Notes: generated from the letters alone by a model not told the origin. A stretch of 64,000 nucleotides of DNA from Streptomyces sp. NBC_01198 (GCF_036010485.1 NZ_CP108568.1:3060001-3124000); one strand, 5' to 3'. Positions 45,846-56,735 are shown, numbered from the stretch's first letter. Program-made: numbers and translations.

Positions 45846-47702
45846 TCACTTGGCCGGTTCGAACGTGGCGAAGACGACCTCACGGATGTGCCCGTTCGCG
45901 TCGCTGTCCCACGCGTCGGCGGGGAAGGTGAACAACAGCGCATAGCCGTGGTGAGCGTCCGTCACCATGCCGCGGTTCTGGACACGCAGTTGCTTACCCC
46001 CCGACGTGTACTTGTAGTCCCAGTCAGCGGCGTCGTACGTGCGATAGTCCACGGTCTCGATGCTGAGCTGCTGGTAGTCCTGGAGGTTGGGGCCGACCGA
46101 CTTGGCGTGGGACCGCCAGTTGCCGACCGCGCTCTTCCCAGGTTTGGGCGTCCAGTCGACCATCAGCCGGCCGCCGTCGGGGCCGCTGAAATACGTGCCC
46201 GACCGGTAGTCCGTCCTGTCCGGGAGCCGCTTCCAGGTGTCCGGGATCGCCACGCTGGCGCCGCCGTTGGCCGGGACCCGCTTGAATCCGGCGGGTACGG
46301 CGGTGGCGCCGGTGTCGGGCTTCGTGGTGTCCTGGCCGTCGGAGTCGTCCGCCGCGCCGTCGCCGGAGCCGCCGGTGGCGGTCGCGGTCCCGGTGGCGGT
46401 GCCCGTGGGGCCGGTGCTGCTCGCACTCGGTGTGGCGGACGGCTTGTGAGCGCCACCACTCTGCTGCGTCGGCGCGGGTGACGCGCCACCGTTCTTGGAG
46501 TCGCCGCCCCCGCCACCGGAGTTGGCGATCGCGACGCCTATCACCGTGCCGAGCAGCGCAAGCACCACGGCGACCGCCGCGATGATCAGGGTGCGGCGCG
46601 GCACGACGTCGGTGATCGAGGCGCGGGCGGGCGGCGGGGCGTCGGACGGCACGCCGGGTTCCGGTGCGGGCCTGGCCGCCGCGGGTCTCGCGGCGGTCCT
46701 GGACTTCGCCGCGGCCTTGCGCACCGACGTCAGCGCCTCGCGCACCCTGAGCTGCTCGGCGGCCGACCGCCGGGCGGCGGGCGGCGCGTCGGTCGGGGTG
46801 GGCTGGGGGTCGACGGGCAGCACGGCGGTCGCGGAGTCACCGGCGGGCGCCGGGGGCGCGACCGGGCGCTCCGGGGCGTTCGCGACGCCCTGCAGCAGGG
46901 CGCGCGCGCCGCTCTCGTCCAGCCGCTCCTCCGGGTCCTTGGCCAGGAGCCCGGTGATGACCGTGCTGAGCGGCCCGGCGTTGCGCATCGGCCCGACCGG
47001 CTCGGTCATCACCGCGGTCAGGGTGGCGATCGCCGACCCCTTGTCGTAGGGCGGCCGGCCCTCGACGGCGGCGAAGAGGAGCGCTCCCAGGGACCACAGG
47101 TCGGCCGGCGGGCCGGGCTTCTGACCGCGGGCGCGCTCCGGCGAGATGTACGAGGGCGCGCCGACCAGCATGCCGGTGGAGGTGACCGACGGGTCGCCGT
47201 CGATCTGCGCGATGCCGAAGTCGCCGAGCACGATCCGGGAGTTGTTGGCGATCAGCACGTTGGACGGTTTGACGTCGCGGTGCAGGATGCCCTCGCGGTG
47301 CGCGGCGGACAGCACGTCGAGGACCACCAGCCCGACCTCGGCCGCCCGTTTGGGGGTCAGCGGGCCGTCCTCGCGGATCGCGTCGGACAGCGACCTGCCC
47401 TCGATCAGCTCCATCACGATCCACGGCCGGTCGTCCTCCTTGACGACGTCGTAGACGGTGATGGCGCCGGTGTTGCGGATCCTGGCGGTCGCCTTGGCCT
47501 CGCGCAGGGTGCGCGTGACCATGCGGCGCTTCTCCTCCTCGTCCACGTTGCCGGGGAAGCGGAGTTCCTTGACGGCGACGGCACGGCCCAGGGTCTCGTC
47601 GACCGCGCGCCAGACCGTACCCATCCCGCCCTTGCCGAGTACGCCGTCGAGGCGGTACCGGTCGGCGAGCACGCGTCCGTCGGTACCTTCGTCCTCGCTC
47701 AT
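45846..47702 (-). CDS. Receptor-type Ser/Thr protein kinase, cluster member 3
   Basis: 618 residues from ATG at 47702, with AGAGGGAA upstream. The kinase motifs are intact: GKGGMG, Lys45, HRD 141-143, DFG 161-163. A Pro/Ala/Arg-rich linker (about 280-365) precedes the membrane helix (about 371-392). A Gly/Ser/Thr-rich stalk and a domain with VPAGFKRVPANGGASVAIPDTW follow. Like the other paralogues the extracellular domain starts with a PAGF-type segment and ends with FATFEP. It probably senses the wall or periplasm and phosphorylates cytoplasmic targets. The long linker may carry autophosphorylation sites. Confidence 0.94.
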   Translation of the reverse strand: MSEDEGTDGRVLADRYRLDGVLGKGGMGTVWRAVDETLGRAVAVKELRFPGNVDEEEKRRMVTRTLREAKATARIRNTGAITVYDVVKEDDRPWIVMELIEGRSLSDAIREDGPLTPKRAAEVGLVVLDVLSAAHREGILHRDVKPSNVLIANNSRIVLGDFGIAQIDGDPSVTSTGMLVGAPSYISPERARGQKPGPPADLWSLGALLFAAVEGRPPYDKGSAIATLTAVMTEPVGPMRNAGPLSTVITGLLAKDPEERLDESGARALLQGVANAPERPVAPPAPAGDSATAVLPVDPQPTPTDAPPAARRSAAEQLRVREALTSVRKAAAKSRTAARPAAARPAPEPGVPSDAPPPARASITDVVPRRTLIIAAVAVVLALLGTVIGVAIANSGGGGGDSKNGGASPAPTQQSGGAHKPSATPSASSTGPTGTATGTATATGGSGDGAADDSDGQDTTKPDTGATAVPAGFKRVPANGGASVAIPDTWKRLPDRTDYRSGTYFSGPDGGRLMVDWTPKPGKSAVGNWRSHAKSVGPNLQDYQQLSIETVDYRTYDAADWDYKYTSGGKQLRVQNRGMVTDAHHGYALLFTFPADAWDSDANGHIREVVFATFEPAK

Positions 47703-47787
47703 GGGTTCCCTCTGCAGTCCTGCGGTGTGAACCCCCATCATCCCCGAACGGGGCACGTGGAAGCGAATGCGGGGATCCGGCCGCGCG

Positions 47788-49452
47788 TCAGTCCGTCTGC
47801 CGGAATCCGGCGACGGCGTTCTCGAACACCGGTAGGTAGGTGCTCCATTGGGCCTTCGGCGCGGACAGGTAGACCGCGTACTCGCGTCCACCCTCCTTGC
47901 CGAATCCGATGTCGCGGGCACGGAAGGTGGCTGTCGTGCCCTGGAAGGTGAACTGCCACAGGGCCGCGGACTGGCCGTCCGCGGTCGTGGTCCGCTCCAT
48001 GCGCTCGCGGTGGTAGGCCTTGACCTTGTCCCTGGTCTGCGGCTCCAGGTCGATCCAGTGCTGGTACGGGTCGGGTCCGGCGAAGTCCAGGGAACTGATC
48101 TTGAGGGCGACGGTGTCGGTGGGGTCGACGTAGCTGATCTGGTCACCGTCCTCGGTGACCTTCTTCGTCCAGTGGTCGGGGACGGGGAGGCTGTAGCCGT
48201 GGTCGGCCTGCTGCACGAGGTGGTAGCCGTCGGGGACCGGCGGCGGTTCGTGCGTCGTCGGGTCGGGGGTGGGGGTGGTCGGATCCGTGGTCGGCGGGGC
48301 GGTGGTGGGCGGGGCGGTGGTGGGCGCGGTCGTGGCGGAGGCGGTCGGTCCGCCGGTGTCACCGCCGGCCGCGTCGGACCGGTTCGCCCGGTCCACGGCG
48401 ACGGCGACGCCGCCGGCCACCACGGCGACGGCCACCGCGGCGGCGATCCAGCGGCCGGGGCGGCCGCGGGGCGCGGTGTGCTGGGCGTGCTGCGCCTCGT
48501 GCGGGTGCTGGGCGTGCTGCCCGTGCTGCGGGCCCGGCTGGGTGCCGCCGCCGGACCGGCCGGCCGGATCGGGGTGCGGGAGCGGCTGGGTGAAGCCGAC
48601 CTGCTCGACGAGCGCGGTGTCCTGCTCCCCCGCCGGTATCCGCAGCAATCGCTCGGCCTCTTCTGCCGACAGCCGCTCGGCGGGCTCCTTGGCCAGCAGG
48701 CCGGCGATCACCCGGGTCAGCGCCCCGGCGTTCGGCGCCGGCACGACCGGTTCCTCGGCGATCGCGTACGCCGTCTCGATCGCGGTCGGGCGGCGGAAGG
48801 GCGACTCGCCCTCGACGGCCTGGTAGAGGGTGGCGCCCAGCGCCCACAGGTCGGCCTCCGGCCCGGGTATGGCGCCGCGGATGCGCTCCGGCGACAGGAA
48901 GTCGATGGAGCCGATCAGCTCGCCGGTCCGGGTGAGGGTGGAGGTGCCGGAGGCCTGGGCGATGCCGAAGTCGGTCAGCACGATCCGGCCGCCCTCGCCG
49001 AGCAGCACGTTGCCCGGCTTGACGTCCCGGTGCAGCACCCCGGCGCGGTGCGCGGCCCGCAGCGCCGCGATCATGCCGCGGCCGATCCGGGCGGCCTCGG
49101 CGGGCGGCAGCGCGCCGCGGTCCTTGAGCAGTTCGCCGAGGGTGACCGAGGGGACGTACTCCATGACGATGGACGGCAGGCCGGCGTCGTCCACCACGTC
49201 GTGGACGACGATGACGTTGGGGTGGCTGATCCTGGCGGCGGCCCTGGCCTCGCGGCGGGTGCGCTCGAAGAGCGTGGCCACCTCCTCGTCGGCCAGGTGC
49301 GGCTGCGGCGGGTGCAGCTTCTTGACCGCGACCTGGCGGTCGAGGAGTTCGTCCTCGGCCCGCCAGACCGTGCCCATGCCGCCGCGGCCGATCCGCTCCA
49401 TCAACCGGTAGCGGCCCGCGACCAACCGTCCCTCGTCCGCGGGTCCCACCAT
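47788..49452 (-). CDS. Receptor-type Ser/Thr protein kinase, cluster member 4
   Basis: 554 residues from ATG at 49452, with GGAGGAG six bases upstream. Kinase motifs: GRGGMG (about 22-27), Lys44 in VAVKK, HRD 141-143, DFG 161-163, and a PERIRG activation segment. A His/Gln-rich linker (QHGQHAQHPHEAQHAQH) precedes the membrane helix (about 334-353). A Pro/Thr stalk is followed by the sensor-like domain (VPDGYHLVQQADHGYSLPVP). The His-rich part could bind metal. It is the first gene of the kinase group (transcription is leftward). Confidence 0.94.
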   Translation of the reverse strand: MVGPADEGRLVAGRYRLMERIGRGGMGTVWRAEDELLDRQVAVKKLHPPQPHLADEEVATLFERTRREARAAARISHPNVIVVHDVVDDAGLPSIVMEYVPSVTLGELLKDRGALPPAEAARIGRGMIAALRAAHRAGVLHRDVKPGNVLLGEGGRIVLTDFGIAQASGTSTLTRTGELIGSIDFLSPERIRGAIPGPEADLWALGATLYQAVEGESPFRRPTAIETAYAIAEEPVVPAPNAGALTRVIAGLLAKEPAERLSAEEAERLLRIPAGEQDTALVEQVGFTQPLPHPDPAGRSGGGTQPGPQHGQHAQHPHEAQHAQHTAPRGRPGRWIAAAVAVAVVAGGVAVAVDRANRSDAAGGDTGGPTASATTAPTTAPPTTAPPTTDPTTPTPDPTTHEPPPVPDGYHLVQQADHGYSLPVPDHWTKKVTEDGDQISYVDPTDTVALKISSLDFAGPDPYQHWIDLEPQTRDKVKAYHRERMERTTTADGQSAALWQFTFQGTTATFRARDIGFGKEGGREYAVYLSAPKAQWSTYLPVFENAVAGFRQTD

Positions 49453-49535
49453 GTCGCGCTCCTCCGTCTGTCCCCCGATCACGCGTTCCCGGAGAGCCGT
49501 CCGGCATTCCCCGCTCGCGTCCAGACGCCGTGCGT

Positions 49536-51242
49536 CTACAGGGGCACGATATCCGGCGCCCCCAACCGGGCCGCATCCGCGGTCAGATCATCGGGCTGGA
49601 GCTGCGATTCACGTTCCGCCTCGACCCGCTTCTCGTAGTACTCCACCTCCTTGTCGATCTGGTTGGCGTCCCAGCCGAGGACCGGCGCCATCAGCTCCGC
49701 CACCTCGCGGGCGCTGCGGGTGCCGCGGTCGAAGGTCTCGAAGGAGATGCGCGTCCTGCGGGCCAGCACGTCGTCCAGATGGCGGGCGCCCTCGTACGCC
49801 GCCGCGTAGACGACCTCGGCCCGCAGGTAGTCGTCCGCGCCGGTCAGCGGTGCGGCCAGCGTCGGGTCGTCGGCGATCAGCGCGAGCACTTCCTCGGTCA
49901 GCGTGCCGTACCGGTTGAGCAGGTGCTCGATCCGCGCCACGTGCACCCCGCTGGCCGCCGCGGTCCTGGCGCGGGCGTTCCACTCCGCCTGGTAGCCCTC
50001 GGCGCCGGCCAGCGGCACGTCCTCGGTGCAGCAGGGGGCGACCCGGCGGTCCAGGCCGTGCACGGCCTCGTCCACCGCGTCCTTGGCCATCACCCGATAC
50101 GTCGTGTACTTCCCGCCGGCGACGACCACGAGCCCGGGCACCGGGTGGGCCACGGTGTGCTCCCGGGACAGCTTGCTGGTCGCGTCCGACTCGCCGGCCA
50201 GCAGCGGGCGCAGCCCGGCGTAGACGCCTTCGACGTCGTCCCTGGTCAGCGGGGTGTTCAGCACCGAGTTGACGTGGTCGAGCACGTAGTCGATGTCCGC
50301 GCTCGACGCCGCCGGGTGGGCCTTGTCGAGGCTCCAGTCGGTGTCGGTGGTGCCGACGATCCAGTGCCGCTCCCAGGGGATGACGAACAGCACGCTCTTC
50401 TCGGTGCGCAGGATCAGACCGGTGGTCGAGTGGATCCGGTCCTTCGGCACCACCAGGTGGATGCCCTTGGACGCGCGGACGTGGAACTGCCCGCGCTCGG
50501 CGATCAGCGCCTGGGTGTCGTCGGTCCACACCCCGGTCGCGTTCACCACCTGCTTGGCCCGGACGTCGTACTCGCCGCCGGCCTCAGCGTCGTGCACCCG
50601 GGCGCCGACGACCCGCTCGCCCTCGCGGAGGAACTCCGTCACCCGCGCCTGGTTGGCGACGTGCGCGCCGTAGGAGGCGGCGGTACGCGCCAGCGTCGCC
50701 ACCAGCCGCGCGTCGTCGACCTGGGCGTCGTAGTACTGCAGGGCGCCCACCAGCGCGTCCTTGCGCAGCGCGGGGGCTATTCGCAGCGCGTGCTTGCGGC
50801 TCAGGTGGCGGTGCAGCGGCAGCCCGCGGCCGTGGCCGGACGACAGCGACATCGCGTCGTAGAGGGCCACGCCCGAGCCGGCGTACACCCGCTCCCAGCC
50901 CTTGTGCTGGAGCGGATAGAGGAACGGCACCGGGCGCACCAGGTGCGGTGCGAGCCGCTCGAGCAGCAGCCCGCGCTCCTTGAGCGCCTCGCGGACCAGG
51001 CCGAAGTCCAGCATCTCCAGATAGCGCAGCCCGCCGTGGATGAGCTTGCTGGACCGGCTCGACGTGCCGACCGCCCAGTCCCGGGCCTCGACGAGGCCGG
51101 TGGACAGTCCGCGGGTGGCGGCGTCCAGGGCGGTCCCGGCGCCGACGACGCCGCCGCCCACCACCAGGATGTCCAGCTCTTTCTCCGCCATCCGGGTGAG
51201 GGCTGCCGCCCGCTGCGTGGGTCCGAGTGTCGTCGTACGCAT
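49536..51242 (-). CDS. glpD: Aerobic glycerol-3-phosphate dehydrogenase
   Basis: 568 residues from ATG at 51242, with GGAGG five bases upstream. The FAD-binding DILVVGGGVVGAG motif, GTSSRSSKLIHGGLRYLE and the substrate-site motif GTTDTDW fit GlpD. It oxidises glycerol-3-phosphate to dihydroxyacetone phosphate at the inner face of the membrane and feeds electrons to menaquinone. The C-terminal domain matches the family length. A longer in-frame N-terminal extension (to 51560) is not supported by a ribosome site. Confidence 0.95.
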   Translation of the reverse strand: MRTTTLGPTQRAAALTRMAEKELDILVVGGGVVGAGTALDAATRGLSTGLVEARDWAVGTSSRSSKLIHGGLRYLEMLDFGLVREALKERGLLLERLAPHLVRPVPFLYPLQHKGWERVYAGSGVALYDAMSLSSGHGRGLPLHRHLSRKHALRIAPALRKDALVGALQYYDAQVDDARLVATLARTAASYGAHVANQARVTEFLREGERVVGARVHDAEAGGEYDVRAKQVVNATGVWTDDTQALIAERGQFHVRASKGIHLVVPKDRIHSTTGLILRTEKSVLFVIPWERHWIVGTTDTDWSLDKAHPAASSADIDYVLDHVNSVLNTPLTRDDVEGVYAGLRPLLAGESDATSKLSREHTVAHPVPGLVVVAGGKYTTYRVMAKDAVDEAVHGLDRRVAPCCTEDVPLAGAEGYQAEWNARARTAAASGVHVARIEHLLNRYGTLTEEVLALIADDPTLAAPLTGADDYLRAEVVYAAAYEGARHLDDVLARRTRISFETFDRGTRSAREVAELMAPVLGWDANQIDKEVEYYEKRVEAERESQLQPDDLTADAARLGAPDIVPL

Positions 51243-51630
51243 CCGTACCTCCGTGCCTGCCGGTGCTGATCGGGCTCTCGGTCGGTTCTGCCCGGTTGTG
51301 GTCGGTCGCTGCTGCGACGGGCCCCGCGGGGAATCTGCCCCGATCGGGCGGGTGGCCCTCCTTCGATAGTGACCGCCGTGGCGGCGTGCTGCCAGGGCAG
51401 CCGGTCCCGGGGCGGTGCCCGGCCGGCCCAGGGGCGGCCCCGGGCCGGTGATCCGCCCGGCGATCCGGCCAGGTCCCGGGGCGGACGGGGCGGGGTCGCG
51501 GGGCCGCGGACCTGCGGACCGGTCGGTCAGTACGGCGCGGCGTGTGGTCATATCAGTCATTTGTCTGGTTAGCCTGTTTTAAAGCCATGCATGAGCCCAT
51601 TCGTGGTGGTCGCCAGGGAGGACACCCCCC
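51243..51630. other. Divergent promoter region between glpD and the nucleotide-sugar-dehydrogenase gene
   Basis: 388 bases without a gene. A distinctly AT-rich stretch lies at 51548-51590, with TTGTCTGG then TTTTAAAG, probably the promoter of the rightward gene. Part resembles GGTTAGCCT, but too loosely for an iron box. Confidence 0.4.
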
Positions 51631-52902
51631 ATGCCCGCAGACCTCGCCGTACTCGGACTCGGCAGCACCGGACTCCCCCTCGCCCAGGCGGCGACCGCCG
51701 CCGGCGTCGGTGTCATCGGCTACGACCCCGACCCCGCCACCGTCGCCGACATCAACGCCGGGCGCGTACCGCCGGGCTCGCTGGCCGCCGCCGACCTGCG
51801 CAGGATGCTGGCCTGCGGCTTCCGTGCGACCGCCGACCCGGCCGTGCTCGGCCGGGTGCGCACCGCGGTGATCTGCGCGCCCACCCCGCCCGGCGAGGAC
51901 CACGCCCTGGACCTGTCCGCGGTCGCCACCGCCGCCCGCGCGCTGGCCGCGCACCTGCGCCCGCACACCACCGTCGTGCTGGAGTCGGCCGTCTACCCGG
52001 GCACCACCGAGGGCTATCTGCGCCCGCTGCTGGAGTCGCACGGCCTGCGGGCCGGCCGCGACTTCCACCTCGCCTACTCCCCCGGCCGCCTCGACCCCGG
52101 CAACCGCGCCTTCCAGCTCGCCAACACCCCCAAGGTGGTCGGCGGCTGCACCCCCGCCTGCACCGAGGCCGCCGCCGCCTTCTACGGCCGCTTCACCGAA
52201 CGCATCGTCCGCGCCCGCGGCACCCGCGAGGCCGAGGCGGTCAAGCTGCTGGAGACCAACTACCGGCACGTCAACATCGCCTTCGCCAACGAGATGGCGG
52301 TCTTCTGCCACGACCTGGGCGTCGACCTGTGGGACGTCATCCGGTGCGCGGAGACCAAGCCCTTCGGCTTCCAGGCCTTCCGTCCAGGACCCGGCGTCGG
52401 CGGCCCCGCGGCCCCGCTCGACCCCAACGCGGCACCGCACTTCACCCCGCCCGCGCACCCCAGGCTGCCCGGCCACCCGCTGCGGATGGTGGAACTCGCC
52501 CAGGAGGTCAACTCCCGGATGCCGCGCTACGTCGTCCAGCGCGCCGCGGCGCTGCTCAACGAGCACGGCAAGTCGCTGCGCGGCGCCCGCGTCCTGCTGC
52601 TCGGCGTGACCTACAAGGCCGACCTCGCCGACCAGCAGGGCGCCCCTGCACGGGAGATCGGCACCCGGCTGCTCGAACTCGGCGCCCAGCTCTGCTACCA
52701 CGACCCCTACGTACCCCAATGGCGGGTCATGGACCGCCCGGTGCCGCGCGCCGACTCGCTGTGGGAGGCCGCCGCCGACGCCGACCTGACGCTGCTGCTC
52801 CAGCACCACCGCACCTACGACCTCCAGGGCCTGGCGGTCAAGGCGCAGCTGCTGCTCGACACCCGCGGCGCCACCCCGGCCGGAGCCGCCGCCCGGCTGT
52901 GA
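51631..52902 (+). CDS. UDP-glucose/GDP-mannose dehydrogenase family protein lacking the catalytic cysteine
   Basis: 423 residues from ATG at 51631, with GGGAGGAC upstream. The NAD-binding start is LAVLGLGSTGLPLAQ; the central domain has KLLETNYRHVNIAFANE with the conserved Lys and Asn, and the C-terminal domain has RGARVLLLGVTYKADLADQQ. Active enzymes carry the thiohemiacetal cysteine in GPGxGGHCIPxDP. Here the segment reads GPGVGGPAAPLDP (253-265), so Cys is Ala260. The protein may therefore not perform the full four-electron oxidation of a UDP-sugar to the uronate; it could act as a two-electron oxidoreductase, a binding protein, or a regulator. A terminator hairpin follows at 52906. Confidence 0.9.
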   Translation: MPADLAVLGLGSTGLPLAQAATAAGVGVIGYDPDPATVADINAGRVPPGSLAAADLRRMLACGFRATADPAVLGRVRTAVICAPTPPGEDHALDLSAVATAARALAAHLRPHTTVVLESAVYPGTTEGYLRPLLESHGLRAGRDFHLAYSPGRLDPGNRAFQLANTPKVVGGCTPACTEAAAAFYGRFTERIVRARGTREAEAVKLLETNYRHVNIAFANEMAVFCHDLGVDLWDVIRCAETKPFGFQAFRPGPGVGGPAAPLDPNAAPHFTPPAHPRLPGHPLRMVELAQEVNSRMPRYVVQRAAALLNEHGKSLRGARVLLLGVTYKADLADQQGAPAREIGTRLLELGAQLCYHDPYVPQWRVMDRPVPRADSLWEAAADADLTLLLQHHRTYDLQGLAVKAQLLLDTRGATPAGAAARL

Positions 52903-52905
52903 CAA

Positions 52906-52925
52906 GAGGGCCCCGAGTGGCCCTC
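52906..52925 (+). terminator. Hairpin terminator after the dehydrogenase gene
   Basis: GAGGGCC, loop CCGAGT, GGCCCTC, followed by GTT: a 7-bp perfect stem right after the stop codon. Confidence 0.85.
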
Positions 52926-52966
52926 GTTCAGCCGGACGTCCGGGTCGTGTAACGACCTCAATCTAC

Positions 52967-52997
52967 TTGTCCGATTGTCACTTCCCCCTGCTACATT
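52967..52997 (+). promoter_or_regulatory. Possible promoter of the proline-rich membrane protein gene
   Basis: TTGTCC at 52967-52972 and TACATT at 52992-52997, separated by 19 bases, in an AT-richer stretch upstream of the gene at 53094. Resembles the main-sigma consensus, with wide spacing. Confidence 0.35.
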
Positions 52998-53093
52998 TCG
53001 GCGTCACCGTTCGTACAGAGGCATGCACGCGTCACGTCGCGGCGCCGCCCACGGTACGGACCCACAGCCTTTTCCGTCCCCGGGGGACCCTTC

Positions 53094-53720
53094 ATGAGCT
53101 CCGACTACCCACCGCCGCCCCAGCAGCCGGGCGGCCAGAACCCGTACGCGCAGCAGCCGCCGCAGGCACCGCAGCCTCCCCAGGCACCGCAGGCCGGGCC
53201 GGCCCCGCAGCAGCCCTACCCGCCGTCCCCTTACGCCGCCCCGCCGCAGGGCGCGGCCCCCGGCGGCTTCAACGCCGCCGCCTACGCCCCGCCCGCGCCG
53301 ATCGGTGCGCCGCCGGCCGGCAACCCGGGGCTCGGCATCGTGGCCGGCATCGCCGCCGCGATCGTCGCCGCGCTGATCTACGGCCTGCTCATCAAGGGCA
53401 CCAAGCACGAGATCGGTTACGCGGCCCTCGCCGTCGGCGCCCTCGTGGGCTTCGCGCTCGGCAAGCTCGGCGGCCGCAACCCCGCGCTGCCCTTCCTCGG
53501 CGTCCCGCTGGCGCTGCTCGGCGTCTACCTCGGCCAGATCTTCGGCATCGCGCTGCTGCTCACCGACCTGCCGGGCGCCCCGGGCGTGATGACCATCCTC
53601 AGCGACCACTTCAGCCTGGTCCAGGACACCTGGAAGGACGCGATGGACGGCAAGGACTTCTTCTTCTTCGCCATCGCGGGCCTGGAAGGCTTCGTGATCA
53701 CCAAACGCGTGGCGAACTGA
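53094..53720 (+). CDS. Proline/glutamine-rich membrane protein of unknown function
   Basis: 208 residues from ATG at 53094, with GGGGGA 6 bases upstream. The first 75 residues are disordered (Pro, Gln, Ala, Tyr). Four hydrophobic helices follow (about 80-100, 108-123, 132-157, 190-203). Repeated small residues (GIVAGIAAAIVAALI) suggest a tight helix bundle. The tail FFFFAIAGLEGFVITKRVAN is cytoplasmic or short. No family recognised. It is transcribed alone, ends at the bidirectional hairpin 53741-53785, and converges with guaB3. Confidence 0.85.
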   Translation: MSSDYPPPPQQPGGQNPYAQQPPQAPQPPQAPQAGPAPQQPYPPSPYAAPPQGAAPGGFNAAAYAPPAPIGAPPAGNPGLGIVAGIAAAIVAALIYGLLIKGTKHEIGYAALAVGALVGFALGKLGGRNPALPFLGVPLALLGVYLGQIFGIALLLTDLPGAPGVMTILSDHFSLVQDTWKDAMDGKDFFFFAIAGLEGFVITKRVAN

Positions 53721-53740
53721 CACCGCGGCCCGCGAAGCCG

Positions 53741-53785
53741 ACGGCCAGGGGCCCCGCCGCTACATGCGGCAGGGCCCCTGGCCGT
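53741..53785. terminator. Strong bidirectional hairpin between convergent genes
   Basis: ACGGCCAGGGGCCC pairs perfectly with GGGCCCCTGGCCGT, and the inner CGCCGC / GCGGC extends the stem around the loop TACAT. It serves both the membrane-protein gene and guaB3. Confidence 0.9.
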
Positions 53786-53795
53786 ACCCGAGGTC

Positions 53796-54917
53796 TCAGC
53801 GGTGGTGCGTCGGCGAGACGGTGACCTCGACCCGCTGGAACTCCTTGAGGTCGGAGTAGCCGGTGGTGGCCATCGAGCGGCGCAGGGCGCCGAAGAAGTT
53901 CATCGAGCCGTCCGGGGCGTGCGACGGGCCGAGCAGGATCTCCTCGGTGGTGCCAGCGGTGCCCAGGTTCATCCGCTTGCCGCGCGGCAGTTCGGGGTTG
54001 ACGGCCTCCATGCCCCAGTGGAAGCCGCGGCCGGGCGCGTCCGTCGCGCGGGCCAGCGGCGAGCCCATCATCACCGCGTCCGCCCCGCAGGCGATCGCCT
54101 TCGGCAGGTCACCGCTGGCGCCGAAGCCGCCGTCGGCGATGACGTGCACGTAGCGGCCGCCGGACTCGTCCATGTAGTCCCGGCGGGCCGCCGCCACATC
54201 GGCCACCGCGGTGGCCATCGGCACCTGGATGCCCAGCACGTTGCGCGTGGTGTGCGCCGCCCCGCCGCCGAAGCCGACCAGCACGCCGGCCGCCCCGGTC
54301 CGCATCAGGTGCAGCGCCGCCGTGTACGTGGCGCAGCCGCCGACGATGACCGGCACGTCCAGCTCGTAGATGAACTGCTTGAGGTTCAGCGGCTCGTGGG
54401 ACCCGCTCACGTGCTCCGCCGACACGGTGGTGCCGCGGATCACGAACAGGTCGACCCCGGCGTCCACCACGGCCTTGGAGAACTGCGCGGTGCGCTGCGG
54501 CGACAGCGCGGCGGCGGTCACGACGCCGGCGTCGCGCACCTCCTTGATCCGCTGCCCGATCAGCTCCTCGCGGATCGGCGCACGGTAGATCTCCTGGAGC
54601 CGCGCGGTCGCCCGTACGTCATCGAGCTCGGCGATCTCCGCGAGCAGCGACTCCGGGTCGTCGTACCTGGTCCACAGCCCCTCCAGGTTCAGCACGCCGA
54701 GGCCGCCGAGGTTGCCGATCCTGATCGCTGTCTCCGGCGACACGACCGAGTCCATCGGTGCGGCGAGGAAGGGCAGCTCGAAGCGGTACGCATCGATCTG
54801 CCAGGCGATCGAGACTTCTTTCGGGTCCCGGGTGCGGCGGCTCGGGACGACGGCGATGTCGTCGAACGAATATGCCCTGCGGCCTCGCTTGCCCCGACCG
54901 ATCTCGATCTCTGTCAC
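53796..54917 (-). CDS. guaB3: GuaB3-family IMP dehydrogenase-related protein
   Basis: 373 residues from GTG at 54917, preceded by GAGAGAGG. TIM-barrel motifs of the IMPDH/GMP reductase family are present (LAAPMDSVVSPETA, IADGGFGASGDLPKAIACGADAVMMGSPLARA), with no CBS domains. At the position of the IMPDH catalytic cysteine (GPGSICTT) it reads GGGAAHTT, with His222. GuaB3 in cyanobacteria has been reported as a GMP reductase; whether the actinomycete type acts so is not established to me. It lies immediately downstream of guaB in the same direction. Confidence 0.9.
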   Translation of the reverse strand: MTEIEIGRGKRGRRAYSFDDIAVVPSRRTRDPKEVSIAWQIDAYRFELPFLAAPMDSVVSPETAIRIGNLGGLGVLNLEGLWTRYDDPESLLAEIAELDDVRATARLQEIYRAPIREELIGQRIKEVRDAGVVTAAALSPQRTAQFSKAVVDAGVDLFVIRGTTVSAEHVSGSHEPLNLKQFIYELDVPVIVGGCATYTAALHLMRTGAAGVLVGFGGGAAHTTRNVLGIQVPMATAVADVAAARRDYMDESGGRYVHVIADGGFGASGDLPKAIACGADAVMMGSPLARATDAPGRGFHWGMEAVNPELPRGKRMNLGTAGTTEEILLGPSHAPDGSMNFFGALRRSMATTGYSDLKEFQRVEVTVSPTHHR

Positions 54918-55139
54918 GTCCGTGCCTCTCTCTGTGGCCTGCGGCCCCAGTATCCCGCACCCCCGACCCGGGCCTTCCCCTCCGCCGGGGGTGCGCCCCT
55001 CTGCCGCACAGGGTGCCCACCAGGGGCGCGTGGGGGTACCCCCTTGCCGAAAAGGGACCCGCCGACCACCGCCCCCCGGGAAGGGGGAACGCGGGGCCGG
55101 GGGGCCCGGGGGAAGGGGAGGACCAGCGCAGAGGTGGGC
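54918..55139. other. Spacer between guaB and guaB3
   Basis: 222 bases without a gene. A 12-base palindrome GGGGGTACCCCC lies near 55044-55055, and the right part is G-rich. It separates two genes of the same strand and may hold a guaB terminator and a guaB3 promoter. Confidence 0.4.

Positions 55140-56735
<1,596 letters not shown>

Noticed and set aside
49536..51560. Extended N-terminus of GlpD by about 106 residues
   Set aside because: The added part is Arg/Pro-rich and unlike the family; the ATG at 51242 has GGAGG at good spacing.
51548..51592. Iron-regulator box upstream of the nucleotide-sugar dehydrogenase homologue
   Set aside because: Only GGTTAGCCT resembles half of the consensus; the other arm is missing.
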